This document shows, piece after piece, positions 1-9,487 of a stretch of 64,000 nucleotides of DNA. The DNA is taken from positions 88,397 through 152,396 of the forward strand of contig NZ_JAAGWG010000009.1 of NCBI RefSeq assembly GCF_010682065.1, in the 5' to 3' direction. The first letter of the stretch is position 1, and every line of letters starts with the position of its first letter. The stretch comes from Blastococcus saxobsidens (lineage in GTDB: Bacteria; Actinomycetota; Actinomycetes; Mycobacteriales; Geodermatophilaceae). The notes beneath the pieces were generated by a model, which saw nothing but the letters and a program-made list of their open reading frames with translations, searched no databases and was not told the DNA's origin. Position numbers and translations under genes: made by a program.

Positions 1-2209
1 CAAGGCCGAGCGCTCCTACGAGGACGGCGTCGTCCACCTCACCTTCCCGATCGAGCAGACCGAGGACGCCCTCGCCGTCGCCTACGAGCGCGAGCAGCGC
101 AGCGAGTCGCGGTCCATCGCCCGGCTGCTCAGGCCGTCCTCGGTGGCCGTGGTCGGCGCCAGCAACGACGCGGGCAAGATCGGCAACGCGCTGCTGCGGC
201 ACCTGCTCGACTACGGCTTCGCCGGCCCCGTGTACCCGGTCAACCCGGGCGCGAGGCACGTGCGCGGCGTCCCCGCCTACGCCGACATCGAGTCGATCCC
301 CGACGACGTCGACCTGGCAGTCCTGGCCGTGCCCGCCGACGAGGTCGCCGGCGTCGTGGAGGCCTGCCGCCGCAAGCGGGTGCGCGGTCTGGTGGTCGTC
401 TCCGGCGGGTTCGGCGAGACCGGCGCCGACGGGCAGGACGCCGAGCGTCGGCTGGTCGCCGCGGCCCGGGCCTCGGGCATGCGCGTGGTCGGCCCCAACT
501 GCCTCGGGATGGTCAACACCGACCCCGAGGTGCGGCTCAACGCCAGCCTCGCGCCGATGGTGCCCGGACGCGGGCGGGTCGGGTTCTTCGCGCAGTCCGG
601 GGCGCTCGGCGTCGCGCTGCTGGAGCGGGCCCGCAGCCGCGGGATCGGGCTGTCCACGTTCGTGTCCGCCGGCAACCGCGCCGACGTCAGCGGCAACGAC
701 CTGCTGCAGTACTGGGCCACCGACCCGGCCACCGAGGTGGTGCTCCTGCACCTGGAGAGCTTCGGCAACCCCCGCAAGTTCGCGCGCCTGGCCCGCACCG
801 TCGGCCGCACCAAGCCGGTCGTCGCGGTGAAGAGCGGCCGGCACGTGAACGTGACGCCCGGTCTGGCCGGCACGTCGGTGGCGGTCCCCGAGCAGTCCGT
901 GGCCGCCCTGTTCGCCTCCGCCGGCGTCATCCGCGTCGAGACCGTTGCCCAGATGTTCGACGTCGGCAGCCTGCTGGCCCACCAGCCGCTGCCCGAGGGC
1001 TCGCGCGTCGCCATCGTCGGCAACTCCACCGCCATCGGCATCCTGGTCGCCGACGCGGTCCTGGAGGAGGGGCTCGAGCTCGCGCACGAGGCGCCGGTCG
1101 ACATCGGCGTGACCGGCAGCGCCGAGGCGTTCCGCTCGGCGCTGCAGGCCGCGGTGGACGACGACGGGGTGGACGCCGTCGTCGCGGTCTTCCTGCCGCC
1201 GCTCATGTCCGGCTCGCAGGAGTACGGCCCGGCGCTGCGCGAGGTGGCGCGGGAGTCGACCAAGCCCGTCGTCGCCAGCTTCCTCTCGACCGAGGGCATC
1301 CCCGACGAGCTGGCGGTGCTCGACGAGGACGGCATGCCGGCCCGCGGCTCGGTGCCCTCCTACTCGACCCCCGAGCGCGCCGTGATCGCGCTGGCCAAGG
1401 TCGCGGAGTACGCGCGCTGGCGCCGGCGCCCGGTCGGCGAGGTCCCGGAGCTGCCCGACGTCGACGAGCCGGCGGCCGAGGACCTCGTGCGGCGGGTGCT
1501 GGCCGGCAGTCCCGGCGGCCGGGAGCTCACCGACGACGAGCTGATGAGCCTGCTGGGCGCCTACGGCGTGCCGCTGCTGGGCACCCGCACGGTCACCGAC
1601 GCCGAGGCGGCGGTGACCGCTGCCGAGGAGATCGGCTACCCGGTGGTGCTCAAGTCGACCGCGCCGTGGCTGCGGCACCGCTCCGACCTGGGGGGCGTGC
1701 GACTGGACCTGGTCGACGCCGACGCCGTGCGCAGCGCGTTCGCCGCCATCCCGTCCGGGGACCCGGTGATCGTGCAGGAGATGGCCGCGCCGGGCGTGGC
1801 CACCGTGGTCGAGATCGTCGACGACCCGTCCTTCGGCGCGCTGGTCAGCTTCGGCGTCGGGGGAGTGGCCACCGAGCTGCTCGGCGACCGCGCCTTCCGG
1901 ACGCTGCCGCTCACCGACCTGGACGCCGCCGAGCTGGTCCGGGCGCCGCGGGCATGGCCGCTGCTGAACGGCTGGCGCGGTTCCGAGCCGGTGGACGTCG
2001 CCGCGCTGGAGGACCTGCTGCTGCGGGTCGCCCGGCTGGCCGACGACCTGCCCGAGGTGCTGCGGCTGAGCCTGGAGCCGGTGATCGTCGGGCCGGCCGA
2101 GCCGTGGCACGGGGGTCGCTCGCTTGTGGTCGCCGGTGGCACGGCGCTGGTCGGGCCGCCGACCGCCCGCGTCGACCCGGGTCCTCGCAGGATGCGCAGC
2201 CCCGTCTGA
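1..2209 (+). CDS. Pat-type GNAT/acyl-CoA synthetase (NDP-forming-like) protein, 5' truncated by the window
   Basis: The reading frame is open from the first bases, so the gene starts upstream. The visible N-terminal residues look like the tail and linker of a GNAT acetyltransferase domain, as in actinobacterial protein acetyltransferases that fuse GNAT to an acyl-CoA synthetase-like module. From about base 135 there is a CoA-binding Rossmann domain (VAVVGASN), then a succinyl-CoA-ligase-like flavodoxin domain (GPNCLGM, FFAQSGALG), and from about base 1525 an ATP-grasp domain (GYPVVLKS). The catalytic phospho-histidine region of true ADP-forming acetyl-CoA synthetases (SHTG after KSGR) is replaced near bases 850-890 by PGLAGTSVAVPEQ, with no His. 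This suggests a regulatory rather than catalytic module, as in Pat/PatA proteins that acetylate lysines of acetyl-CoA synthetases. It is followed by a strong hairpin. An intact acetate-CoA ligase is the less likely alternative. Confidence 0.85.
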   Translation, partial: KAERSYEDGVVHLTFPIEQTEDALAVAYEREQRSESRSIARLLRPSSVAVVGASNDAGKIGNALLRHLLDYGFAGPVYPVNPGARHVRGVPAYADIESIPDDVDLAVLAVPADEVAGVVEACRRKRVRGLVVVSGGFGETGADGQDAERRLVAAARASGMRVVGPNCLGMVNTDPEVRLNASLAPMVPGRGRVGFFAQSGALGVALLERARSRGIGLSTFVSAGNRADVSGNDLLQYWATDPATEVVLLHLESFGNPRKFARLARTVGRTKPVVAVKSGRHVNVTPGLAGTSVAVPEQSVAALFASAGVIRVETVAQMFDVGSLLAHQPLPEGSRVAIVGNSTAIGILVADAVLEEGLELAHEAPVDIGVTGSAEAFRSALQAAVDDDGVDAVVAVFLPPLMSGSQEYGPALREVARESTKPVVASFLSTEGIPDELAVLDEDGMPARGSVPSYSTPERAVIALAKVAEYARWRRRPVGEVPELPDVDEPAAEDLVRRVLAGSPGGRELTDDELMSLLGAYGVPLLGTRTVTDAEAAVTAAEEIGYPVVLKSTAPWLRHRSDLGGVRLDLVDADAVRSAFAAIPSGDPVIVQEMAAPGVATVVEIVDDPSFGALVSFGVGGVATELLGDRAFRTLPLTDLDAAELVRAPRAWPLLNGWRGSEPVDVAALEDLLLRVARLADDLPEVLRLSLEPVIVGPAEPWHGGRSLVVAGGTALVGPPTARVDPGPRRMRSPV

Positions 2210-2300
2210 GGGCCCGCCGTCCCGGTTCAGCACGGCGGGCGCTGGCTCACCACCGGTGCTGAGCCGGGACCCGGAACGGTCGGCAGACCTGATCACCGGG

Positions 2301-2344
2301 ACGGCGAAGGGCCGGTCACCCGCGGGTGACCGGCCCTTCGCCGT
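2301..2344. terminator. Bidirectional terminator hairpin between the Pat-type gene and sigB
   Basis: A 44-bp perfect inverted repeat (arms of about 20 bp around a short loop) lies between two convergent genes, 91 bases after one stop codon and 11 bases before the other. There is no T-tract, which is usual for high-GC actinobacteria. Confidence 0.8.
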
Positions 2345-2355
2345 GTGGGCTGTTC

Positions 2356-3378
2356 CTACGCGAGGTAGTCGCGGAGGGCGTCGGCCCGCTGCGGGTCGCG
2401 CAGCTTGTTCATCGTCTCCCGCTCGATCTGGCGGACCCGCTCGCGGGACAGCCCGAACTGCTTGCCGATCTGCTCCAGCGTGCGAGGCTGGCCGCCGTCC
2501 AGACCGAAGCGGAGGACGACGACGTCGCGCTCCCGCTCCTCGAGCGTGTCCAGCACGTGCCGGACGTCGCCCTTCATCATCTGGAAGGCGACCGCGTCCT
2601 CGGCGACCGCGGCGTCGGCGTCCTCGATGAAGTCACCGAGGCGGGACTCCTCGTCGGTGCCGACGGTCTGGTCGAGGCTGACCAGGTCGCGGCTGTACTC
2701 CAGCAGCTCGACGATGCGCTCCTCGGGCAGGTCGAGCTCCAGGCCGACCTCCTCGGCGGTGGGCTCGCGCTCGAGCTCCTGGTGCATCCGCCGGCGGGTG
2801 CGCACCACCTTGTTGACCTGCTCGGCCAGGTGGACGGGCAGCCGGATGGTGCGGCCGGAGTCGGCCATGGCGCGGGTGATGGCCTGCCGGATCCACCACG
2901 TGGCGTACGTCGAGAACTTGAAGCCCTTGGTGTAGTCGAACTTCTCCACGGCGCGGATCAGGCCGACGTTGCCCTCCTGGATGAGGTCCAGGAACGTCAT
3001 GCCGTGGCCGGTGTAGCGCTTGGCGACCGACACGACCAGCCGGAGGTTGGCCTCCAGCAGGTGGGCCTTGGCGGCCTTTCCGTCGGTGGCCAGGATCTTG
3101 TAGTCGCGCTTGCGGGCCGGGGTGAGCCCGGTCTGCTCGCCCAGCAGCCGCTCGGCGTAGAGGCCGGCCTCGATCCGCTTGGCGAGCTCGACCTCCTGCT
3201 CCGCGGTGAGCAGAGCGGTCTTGCCGATGGTGTTGAGGTAGACGCGGACGAGGTCGGTCGAGACCAGGCCGCTGGCGTCGGGCTCACGCCGGGGAGAGCG
3301 CACGTCCAGGGTGTCGGTGGGGGAGGACTGCAGCAGCGTCACGATGAGTCTTCGTCCTTGCCTTCGATTCGGATGCAT
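2356..3378 (-). CDS. sigB: RNA polymerase sigma factor, SigB-type (group 2 sigma-70)
   Basis: A group 2 sigma-70 factor of about 330 aa. Region 1.2 ([16 protein letters not shown]), region 2 ([50 protein letters not shown]), region 3 and region 4 ([19 protein letters not shown]) are all present. It lacks the long N-terminal extension of SigA, so it matches SigB of mycobacteria, a general-stress and stationary-phase sigma factor close to SigA. The ATG at 3378 has no visible ribosome site. A GTG at 3342 (VTLLQSS) with AAGGA/GAAGA upstream is an equally good or better start. The primary sigma factor lies 17 kb away, the same arrangement of two sigma genes in one neighbourhood as in mycobacteria. 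Confidence 0.93.
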   Translation of the reverse strand: MHPNRRQGRRLIVTLLQSSPTDTLDVRSPRREPDASGLVSTDLVRVYLNTIGKTALLTAEQEVELAKRIEAGLYAERLLGEQTGLTPARKRDYKILATDGKAAKAHLLEANLRLVVSVAKRYTGHGMTFLDLIQEGNVGLIRAVEKFDYTKGFKFSTYATWWIRQAITRAMADSGRTIRLPVHLAEQVNKVVRTRRRMHQELEREPTAEEVGLELDLPEERIVELLEYSRDLVSLDQTVGTDEESRLGDFIEDADAAVAEDAVAFQMMKGDVRHVLDTLEERERDVVVLRFGLDGGQPRTLEQIGKQFGLSRERVRQIERETMNKLRDPQRADALRDYLA

Positions 3379-3624
3379 CCGCCGGGCTTCGATGGGCGGC
3401 GGTGTCCATCCAGGCGTGGGGTGGGCTCTCGGCTACGGGGTCACCGGCCGGTCCCACCCTTCTCTGTCCGGTGTGGTACGCCCTGCACAACGGCCGCCAG
3501 GGGGTCCGGTGTTCCATGAACCCGCGCTTCACAGCAAACCGACAGGGAGTGTCTTCGGTCACCCACCGGTACCCGGCACCGCCGAGTTCCAGACATGTGA
3601 TTCGGCGCGGTGCGAACTCCGAGG

Positions 3625-4056
3625 TCAGACCTCCAGGAGCAGCGTCATCGGCCCCTCGTTGACCGAGGACACCTGCATCCGCGCCCCGAACCGCCCGGTC
3701 GCCACCGTGGCGCCGCGGCGGCGCAGCTCGGCCACCACCTCCTCCACCAGCGGTTCGGCCACCTCCCCGGGCGCCGCGTCCTGCCACGAGGGGCGGCGGC
3801 CCTTGCGGGTGTCGGCGTAGAGCGTGAACTGGCTGACGACGAGCACCGGCAGACCCAGGTCGGCGGCCGACACCGAGCCGTCGTCGCCGGGGAGGATCCG
3901 CAGCTCGTGCACCTTCCGGGCCATCGCGCGGGCCGACGCCTCGTCGTCGGACCGGCCGACCCCCACCAGCGCCAGCAGCCCCGGTCCGATCCGGCCGACG
4001 ACGTCGCCGTCGACGGTTACAGCGGCTGTACTGACTCGGCTGACGACGGCGCGCAC
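3625..4056 (-). CDS. dtd: D-aminoacyl-tRNA deacylase
   Basis: A 143-aa protein, the usual length of Dtd, which hydrolyses D-aminoacyl-tRNAs and so keeps D-amino acids out of protein. Both signature motifs are present: SQFTLYAD (residues 75-82) and NEGPMT (133-138, the Gly-cisPro motif of the chiral-proofreading site). The GTG start at 4056 gives the conserved N-terminus MRAVVSRVS. The reading frame continues 30 codons further upstream, but without conserved sequence. CAGAAT stands 6 nt before the GTG, so the message may be leaderless. Confidence 0.93.
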   Translation of the reverse strand: MRAVVSRVSTAAVTVDGDVVGRIGPGLLALVGVGRSDDEASARAMARKVHELRILPGDDGSVSAADLGLPVLVVSQFTLYADTRKGRRPSWQDAAPGEVAEPLVEEVVAELRRRGATVATGRFGARMQVSSVNEGPMTLLLEV

Positions 4057-4219
4057 CCCTGCATTCTGGCCTGCCGGGGCGGCGATCGGAAAACACTCCG
4101 ATAGTTTCCGAAAGTCGTTGACGCGGTCGAATGTGACTCGCTTCACTCATGCGGAGGAAGTTGCTCGACAGTTCCGATGCGGTCGCCGAAAGCCCGGAGC
4201 CGCCCCGAAGGGATCACAC

Positions 4220-6952
4220 ATGACGCGACGTCGTCTGGCGGCCGGGGCGACAGCCCTCGGCATGACCGCGGGAGTGGGCCTGCTCGCCGTCCCCACCGCC
4301 GGAGCCGCCCCCTCCACCGTCCACGAGGCCGGCTTCGAGACCGGCACGGACGGCTGGTTCGGCCGCGGCGCGGCGCAGGTGGCCTCGAGCACCGAGATCG
4401 CACGCACCGGCACGAGGAGCCTGGCGGTCACCGGCCGCACGGACGGCTGGCACGGGCCGGCGATCGACGCCAACGGCTTCCTGCCCGCGGGCACGTACGA
4501 CGTCGAGGCCTGGGTCCGGCTCCCCGCCGGCTCCGGGAGCGACCTGGTCACCGCCAGTGTCGCGCGCACGCCCGCCGGGGGGGCCACCAGCTACGACACG
4601 GTGGCCTGGCAGGTCGCGGTGGACGACACGGGCTGGACCAGGGTCGGCGGCACCTACACGCACGCGACGGCCAACAGCGGGCTGGAGCTCTACCTGGAGA
4701 GCCCCGACGCCACGCAGAGCTTCTACGTCGACGACGTCCGGATCGTCGGCGAGGCCTCCGGGCCGGCGCAGCCGGGCACCCCGCGGCCGGTCGCCACCGA
4801 CTTCGAGACCGGCCTGCAGGGCTGGGGCCCGCGCGGGGACGGTGTCTCGGTCTCCCGGACGACGACGGCCGCGCACGGCGGGACCGCCAGCCTGCTCACC
4901 ACGAACCGCACGCAGGGCTGGCACGGCCCGACCCTCGACGTCACCACGAACCTGGCCGTCGGCCAGACCGTGCAGGTCACGCTGTGGGCCAGGCTGGCTC
5001 CCGGCCAGGCGCCGGCGTCCCTGCGGGCGACGATCCAGCGCGACCGCGCCGGGACGGCCACCGCCTACGAGGGCGTGCCCGGCGCCAGCGCCGTCGTCAC
5101 GGCCGACGGGTGGACCCGGCTCCAGGGCCGGTACACCCTCGGGGCGCCGATCGACACGGCGCAGCTGTACGTCGAGGGCGACGCCGGCGTCAGCTTCCTG
5201 ATCGACGACGTCACCGTCGAGCCCTTCACCGAGACGCCGATCCAGGACGTCCCGGCGCTCAAGGACGTGCTCGGCGCCGACGGCATCGAGCGGGTCGGCG
5301 TGGCGATCGACTCCCGGGAGACCGTGGGCCGCTCCTCGGCGCTGATCCAGAAGCACTACGACGCGATCACCCCGGAGAACGACGGCAAGCCGGCCGAGAT
5401 CCAGCCGACCGAGGGCACCTTCACCTTCGGCGACCTGGACGCGCTGCTGGACTACGCCGACGCCACCGGGCTCGACGTCTACGGCCACGTGCTGGCCTGG
5501 CACTCGCAGACCCCCGACTGGTTCTTCACCGACCGGGACGGCACGCCGCTGACCAGCAGCCCCGAGGACCAGGCCCTGCTGCGCGCCCGCATGGAGGCGC
5601 ACATCAAGGCCATCGCCGAGCACATCGACGCCCGCTACCCCGACGGCGACAGCCCGGTCTGGGCCTGGGACGTCGTGAACGAGGTCATCGCCGACGGCGA
5701 CACGGCCAACCCGCACGACATGCGGGACAGCCGCTGGTTCCAGGTCCTGGGCGAGACGTTCGTGGACGACGCCTTCCGCTTCGCCGACCGGTACTTCCCC
5801 GAGGCCGAGCTGTTCATCAACGACTACAACACCGAGTTCCCGGAGAAGCGGGCCGACTACCTCGAGCTCATCGGCGCCCTGCAGCAGCGCGGCGTGCCGA
5901 TCGACGGGGTGGGCCACCAGGCGCACATGGACTTCGCCCGACCGGTGCAGTGGCTGGACGACTCGCTGACCGCGGTCGAGCAGCTCGACCCCGACCTGCT
6001 CCAGGTGATCACCGAGCTGGACATCAGCACCTCGGCGGAGAACTTCGGCGCCGACGTCAGCGGCCCGGGCACCCCGCAGCACCGGCCCGGCATGGCCGAC
6101 CAGCAGGACGCGGAGACGGAGAACGGCTACTACTACCGCGACCTGTTCGACATGCTCCGCTCGCACTCGGACTCGATCGAGTCGGTGACCTTCTGGGGGA
6201 TCAGCAACGCCCGCAGCTGGCTGCGGACGTGGCCGGCCGCCCGCCCGTGGGAGGCGCCGCTGCCCTTCGACGACGACCTGCAGGTGACCCCGGCGTACTG
6301 GGGCATCGTCGACCCGACGCGGCTCGCCCCCCGTCCGGCCGACGAGCTGGCCCCGCGGATCCTCGGGCACGACGACGTCGCGGCATCGTCCACCAGCCCC
6401 CAGGGTGCGACCGTGACCTACGCCCTGCCGGTGGCCGCCGACACCCGGGACGGCGCCGTCACGCCGGTGTGCACCCCGCCGTCGGGGTCGCGCTTCCCGA
6501 TCGGCACCACCGAGGTGACGTGCACCGCGACCGACGCCGCGGGCAACGAGGCCAAGCCGGTCACCTTCGACGTGGTGGTGACCCCGCCGGCGACGACGAC
6601 GAAGCTGTACCAGCAGATCAACCACGGCTCGGCCGTCCGGGCCAACGTCAAGCAGACCGTGCAGGTCGTGGTGCAGTTCGGCAACAAGGGCCGCGGGACG
6701 CTGCTCGGCAGCTCCTTCGGCTACGAGTGCACCCAGACGTCCGGGCCGCGGACGGTGCTCGAACTGGCGCCGGGGTCGGCACGGCAGGTGGCCAACCGCG
6801 ACTACCCGGCCGGGCAGAACGCCAACTTCCAGCTGCGGGCACGTCCCACGCAGACGGGCACGGCGGTGTACGAGTGCACGCTGTCGATGACCGACGCCCT
6901 CGGCGCTCCGGTGACCAGCGTCGCCACGGTGACCGTCGACGTCCGCCGCTAG
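4220..6952 (+). CDS. Secreted GH10 endo-1,4-beta-xylanase with two N-terminal carbohydrate-binding-like modules
   Basis: A 910-aa exported enzyme. Residues 1-30 form a signal peptide (RRR, hydrophobic core, cleavage near AGAA); the arginine cluster could suit Tat or Sec. Residues about 34-177 and 192-335 are two related beta-sandwich repeats of CBM4/9 type, each with a GWHGP motif and an ending FYVDDV / FLIDDV. The GH10 barrel spans about 345-700, with acid/base Glu488 in WDVVNE and nucleophile Glu599 in ITELDIS. Residues about 712-790 form an HYR-like domain (FPIGTTEVTCTATDAAGN), followed by an unrecognised beta-rich C-terminal domain with two Cys. The ATG at 4220 has GAAGGGA 7 nt upstream; the frame is open further 5' but without conserved sequence. 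Expected role: extracellular depolymerisation of xylan. No other CAZyme gene is adjacent. Confidence 0.92.
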   Translation: MTRRRLAAGATALGMTAGVGLLAVPTAGAAPSTVHEAGFETGTDGWFGRGAAQVASSTEIARTGTRSLAVTGRTDGWHGPAIDANGFLPAGTYDVEAWVRLPAGSGSDLVTASVARTPAGGATSYDTVAWQVAVDDTGWTRVGGTYTHATANSGLELYLESPDATQSFYVDDVRIVGEASGPAQPGTPRPVATDFETGLQGWGPRGDGVSVSRTTTAAHGGTASLLTTNRTQGWHGPTLDVTTNLAVGQTVQVTLWARLAPGQAPASLRATIQRDRAGTATAYEGVPGASAVVTADGWTRLQGRYTLGAPIDTAQLYVEGDAGVSFLIDDVTVEPFTETPIQDVPALKDVLGADGIERVGVAIDSRETVGRSSALIQKHYDAITPENDGKPAEIQPTEGTFTFGDLDALLDYADATGLDVYGHVLAWHSQTPDWFFTDRDGTPLTSSPEDQALLRARMEAHIKAIAEHIDARYPDGDSPVWAWDVVNEVIADGDTANPHDMRDSRWFQVLGETFVDDAFRFADRYFPEAELFINDYNTEFPEKRADYLELIGALQQRGVPIDGVGHQAHMDFARPVQWLDDSLTAVEQLDPDLLQVITELDISTSAENFGADVSGPGTPQHRPGMADQQDAETENGYYYRDLFDMLRSHSDSIESVTFWGISNARSWLRTWPAARPWEAPLPFDDDLQVTPAYWGIVDPTRLAPRPADELAPRILGHDDVAASSTSPQGATVTYALPVAADTRDGAVTPVCTPPSGSRFPIGTTEVTCTATDAAGNEAKPVTFDVVVTPPATTTKLYQQINHGSAVRANVKQTVQVVVQFGNKGRGTLLGSSFGYECTQTSGPRTVLELAPGSARQVANRDYPAGQNANFQLRARPTQTGTAVYECTLSMTDALGAPVTSVATVTVDVRR

Positions 6953-6961
6953 ATCGCCCGC

Positions 6962-7002
6962 CGGACCGGTCCCCGACCACCTCGTGGTCGGGGGCCGGTC
7001 CG
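6962..7002 (+). terminator. Terminator hairpin after the xylanase gene
   Basis: An inverted repeat starting 10 bases after the xylanase stop codon: CCCCGACCAC, a 3-base loop, then GTGGTCGGGG, extended outward by matching CGGACCGG/CCGGTCCG arms with one bulged base. Confidence 0.75.
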
Positions 7003-7141
7003 CGTCGTGGCCCGGTTCCGGTCGGTACAGCCACTGCAACCACGGCGGCGGGGTGTCGGGCCCGACCGCAGCCGTCGACGGGCCCCCGGCCGGACGGCCG
7101 GGGCGTTTGCCGCGCCGTACCAGCAGGTACAGCGACCGACC

Positions 7142-7405
7142 ATGATCGGATTCCTCGTCGCCGGCCTCGTGATCGGCGCGCTCGCGCGCCTGCTCAAGCC
7201 GGGCAAGCAGAACCTCAGCCTCGTCGCGACGCTGCTCCTGGGGTTGGTCGGATCGGTGATCGGTGGGCTGATCGCCAGCCTGCTGGGCACAGGTGACATC
7301 TTCGAGCTCAACGTGCTGGGCTTCGTCCTGGCGGTGATCGCCGCAGTCCTGCTGATCGGCGTCGCCGAGGGCCTCGCCGGCACGCGCCACCGCTCGGTGC
7401 GCTGA
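7142..7405 (+). CDS. GlsB/YeaQ/YmgE-family small membrane protein
   Basis: An 87-aa protein with three hydrophobic segments (residues about 2-17, 27-47 and 56-78) rich in Gly and Ala. The opening MIGFLVAGLVIGALARLLKP and the GLVGSVIGG motif are typical of the transglycosylase-associated/YeaQ family, which is found in stress regulons but has no established biochemical activity. The start codon has only a weak CAGG upstream. It stands alone between the xylanase terminator and pckG. Confidence 0.85.
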   Translation: MIGFLVAGLVIGALARLLKPGKQNLSLVATLLLGLVGSVIGGLIASLLGTGDIFELNVLGFVLAVIAAVLLIGVAEGLAGTRHRSVR

Positions 7406-7576
7406 CCCCGCCCGCTGGTGCAGTTCCCGCGGCCGGGTCCCGTCCCGAGGCCCGGCCGCGCTGCCCGCGGGACGCGTCGCACCTCGCTCGCCGGGTGGCG
7501 GAGCCCGACCGGCTGGTCGCGGGCTTGCCCCCAACTGCCACAGTGTCCCCAACCGCGCCGAACGAAAGGCTGAGCT

Positions 7577-9415
7577 GTGATCGACGTTGACGCCGTGCTC
7601 GATGAAGCAGGGGTGAGGAACGGTCGCGTCCGCGACTTCGTCCGCCAGTGGGCAGAGCACACCGGCGCGGCCCGGGTCGAGGTGGTCAACGCCTCCGACG
7701 ACGCCCGGTTGATCCAGGAGTCGCTGGAGGCCGGCGAGCTCCTGCCGGCCGGCGAGGGCCGCTACTACTCCCGCAGCCACCCCAAGGACACCGCGCGCTC
7801 CGAGGAGCGCACCGTCGTCGCGACGAGCAACCCCGACGACAAGGGCGAGTACAACAACTGGCGTCCGGCGTCGGAGATGCGGCCGATGCTCGAGGAGCGG
7901 ATGAAGGGCAAGTCCGCCGGCAAGACCATGTACGTCGTCCCCTACGTGATGGCGCCGCCCGGGTCGCCGCTGGAGTCCTACGCGACCGGCGTCGAGCTGA
8001 CCGACACGCGCACCGTCGTCCTGCACATGAACCGGATGGCGCGCGTCGGCGTCGAGTACGTCAACGACCTCGCCGACCAGAACAGCTTCGTCCGCGGGGT
8101 GCACGTCACCGGCGACCTGGACAACCTGGGCCAGGGAACCGCCGACGACCAGCGCTACTTCGTCACGGTCGCCGACGAGCGCACGATCCTGCACTACGGC
8201 TCGTCCTACGGCGGCAACGCTCTCCTGGGCAAGATCGCCCACGGGCTGCGCCAGGCGACCTACGACGGCTGGGCCTCGGGCAGGTTCCTCGCCGAGCAGT
8301 TCCTGCTGCTCGGCATCACCGACAAGGAGACCGGCCGCACGTACCACATCTGCGGTGGCATGCCGAGCGCGTCCGGCAAGACGAACCTGGCCATGATCCT
8401 CGCGCCCGACGCCCTCGGTGACCGCTACCAGGTGCACTTCTACGGCGACGACATCGCCTGGCTGTGGGTGGACCCCGAGGACGGCCGCGTCTACGCGATC
8501 AACCCCGAGTACGGGGCCTTCGGCGTCGCCAAGGACACCAACGAGGTCACCAACCCCACCGCCGTCGAGGCGATCGCCGAGGGCACCGGGACGATCTTCA
8601 CCAACGTCGCCTACAACGAGCAGACCCAGGACGTCTGGTGGGAGGGCAAGAGCAAGAACCCGCCCGCCGACGTCACCGGCTGGCGCGACTGGCAGGGCAA
8701 CCTCATCAGCGAGCGGTCCGAGGCCGACAAGGATGCCCCCTGGGCGCACCCGAACAGCCGCTTCACCACCACGCTGGCCAACATCCCGAACATCGCCCCG
8801 GACTACGAGAACCCGAAGGGTGTGCCGGTCGACGCGATCATCTTCGGTGGGCGCACCCGGGACCGTGAGCCGCTGATCCGCGCCATCACCGATCTCCCCG
8901 AGGGCGTCTACGACGGTCTCACCCTGGGCGCGGAGGCGACCTTCGCCGCCGAGGGCACCGAGGGCGTCCTGCGCTACGACCCGATGTCGATGCGGCCCTT
9001 CATGGCCTACTCCGAGGGCGCGTACGCCGCGCACTGGCTGAAGATCATCGGCGCCGCGAAGGACGGGCCGATCTTCGCCCACGTGAACTGGTTCCAGCGG
9101 GGCGAGGACGGCCGCTTCCTGTGGCCGGGGTACCGGGACAACCTCCGTCCGCTGCTGTGGCTCATGCAGCTGCGCAACGGCGAGGTCACCGGCCGGCAGA
9201 CCCCGGTGGGCGTCGTGCCGCTCAAGGAGGAGCTCCAGCTGGAGGGCATGGAGCTGGACGAGGGCGACCTCGACACGATCCTGTCCATCGACACCCAGCG
9301 GTGGCAGCAGGAGATGGCGCACCGCGAGCAGCACCTCTCGCTGTTCCGCGACCTGCCCCAGGCGATCTGGGACGCGCACCGCCGCGTCGCCGCTGCGCTG
9401 GACGCCGAGGCCTGA
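7577..9415 (+). CDS. pckG: Phosphoenolpyruvate carboxykinase (GTP), divergent P-loop
   Basis: A 612-aa enzyme interconverting oxaloacetate + GTP and phosphoenolpyruvate + CO2 + GDP, the entry to gluconeogenesis. Family landmarks: YGSSYGGNALLGK (about 208-219), the P-loop MPSASGKTNLAM (262-273), metal-binding GDDIAW, and WWEGKSKNPP. In most GTP-type enzymes the P-loop reads FPSACGKT; here the hyper-reactive Cys is Ser266 and the Phe is Met. Other normally strict positions also differ (FVRGVHVTG for FVRCVHS), so this is a divergent clade. The GTG start at 7577 has GAAAGG 8 nt upstream. It is monocistronic, with a hairpin after the stop. Confidence 0.92.
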   Translation: MIDVDAVLDEAGVRNGRVRDFVRQWAEHTGAARVEVVNASDDARLIQESLEAGELLPAGEGRYYSRSHPKDTARSEERTVVATSNPDDKGEYNNWRPASEMRPMLEERMKGKSAGKTMYVVPYVMAPPGSPLESYATGVELTDTRTVVLHMNRMARVGVEYVNDLADQNSFVRGVHVTGDLDNLGQGTADDQRYFVTVADERTILHYGSSYGGNALLGKIAHGLRQATYDGWASGRFLAEQFLLLGITDKETGRTYHICGGMPSASGKTNLAMILAPDALGDRYQVHFYGDDIAWLWVDPEDGRVYAINPEYGAFGVAKDTNEVTNPTAVEAIAEGTGTIFTNVAYNEQTQDVWWEGKSKNPPADVTGWRDWQGNLISERSEADKDAPWAHPNSRFTTTLANIPNIAPDYENPKGVPVDAIIFGGRTRDREPLIRAITDLPEGVYDGLTLGAEATFAAEGTEGVLRYDPMSMRPFMAYSEGAYAAHWLKIIGAAKDGPIFAHVNWFQRGEDGRFLWPGYRDNLRPLLWLMQLRNGEVTGRQTPVGVVPLKEELQLEGMELDEGDLDTILSIDTQRWQQEMAHREQHLSLFRDLPQAIWDAHRRVAAALDAEA

Positions 9416-9427
9416 CCGTGCCCGTGC

Positions 9428-9458
9428 GGCCGACCCGAGGACGCTCCTCGGGCCGGCC
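9428..9458. terminator. Terminator hairpin between convergent pckG and the DUF305 gene
   Basis: A 14-bp stem with one mismatch and a 3-base loop (ACCCGAGGA / TCCTCGGGC core), 12 bases after the pckG stop and 30 bases before the stop of the opposing gene. Confidence 0.65.
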
Positions 9459-9487
9459 GCGCGGCCGGGCCACCTGAGCGGCCGCCG

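Noticed and set aside
4214..9379. A 1721-codon open frame on the minus strand
   Set aside because: It is the antisense of the xylanase, GlsB-type and pckG genes. The product is Arg/Gly/Val-rich low complexity with no motif or ribosome site; long antisense frames are expected at this GC content.
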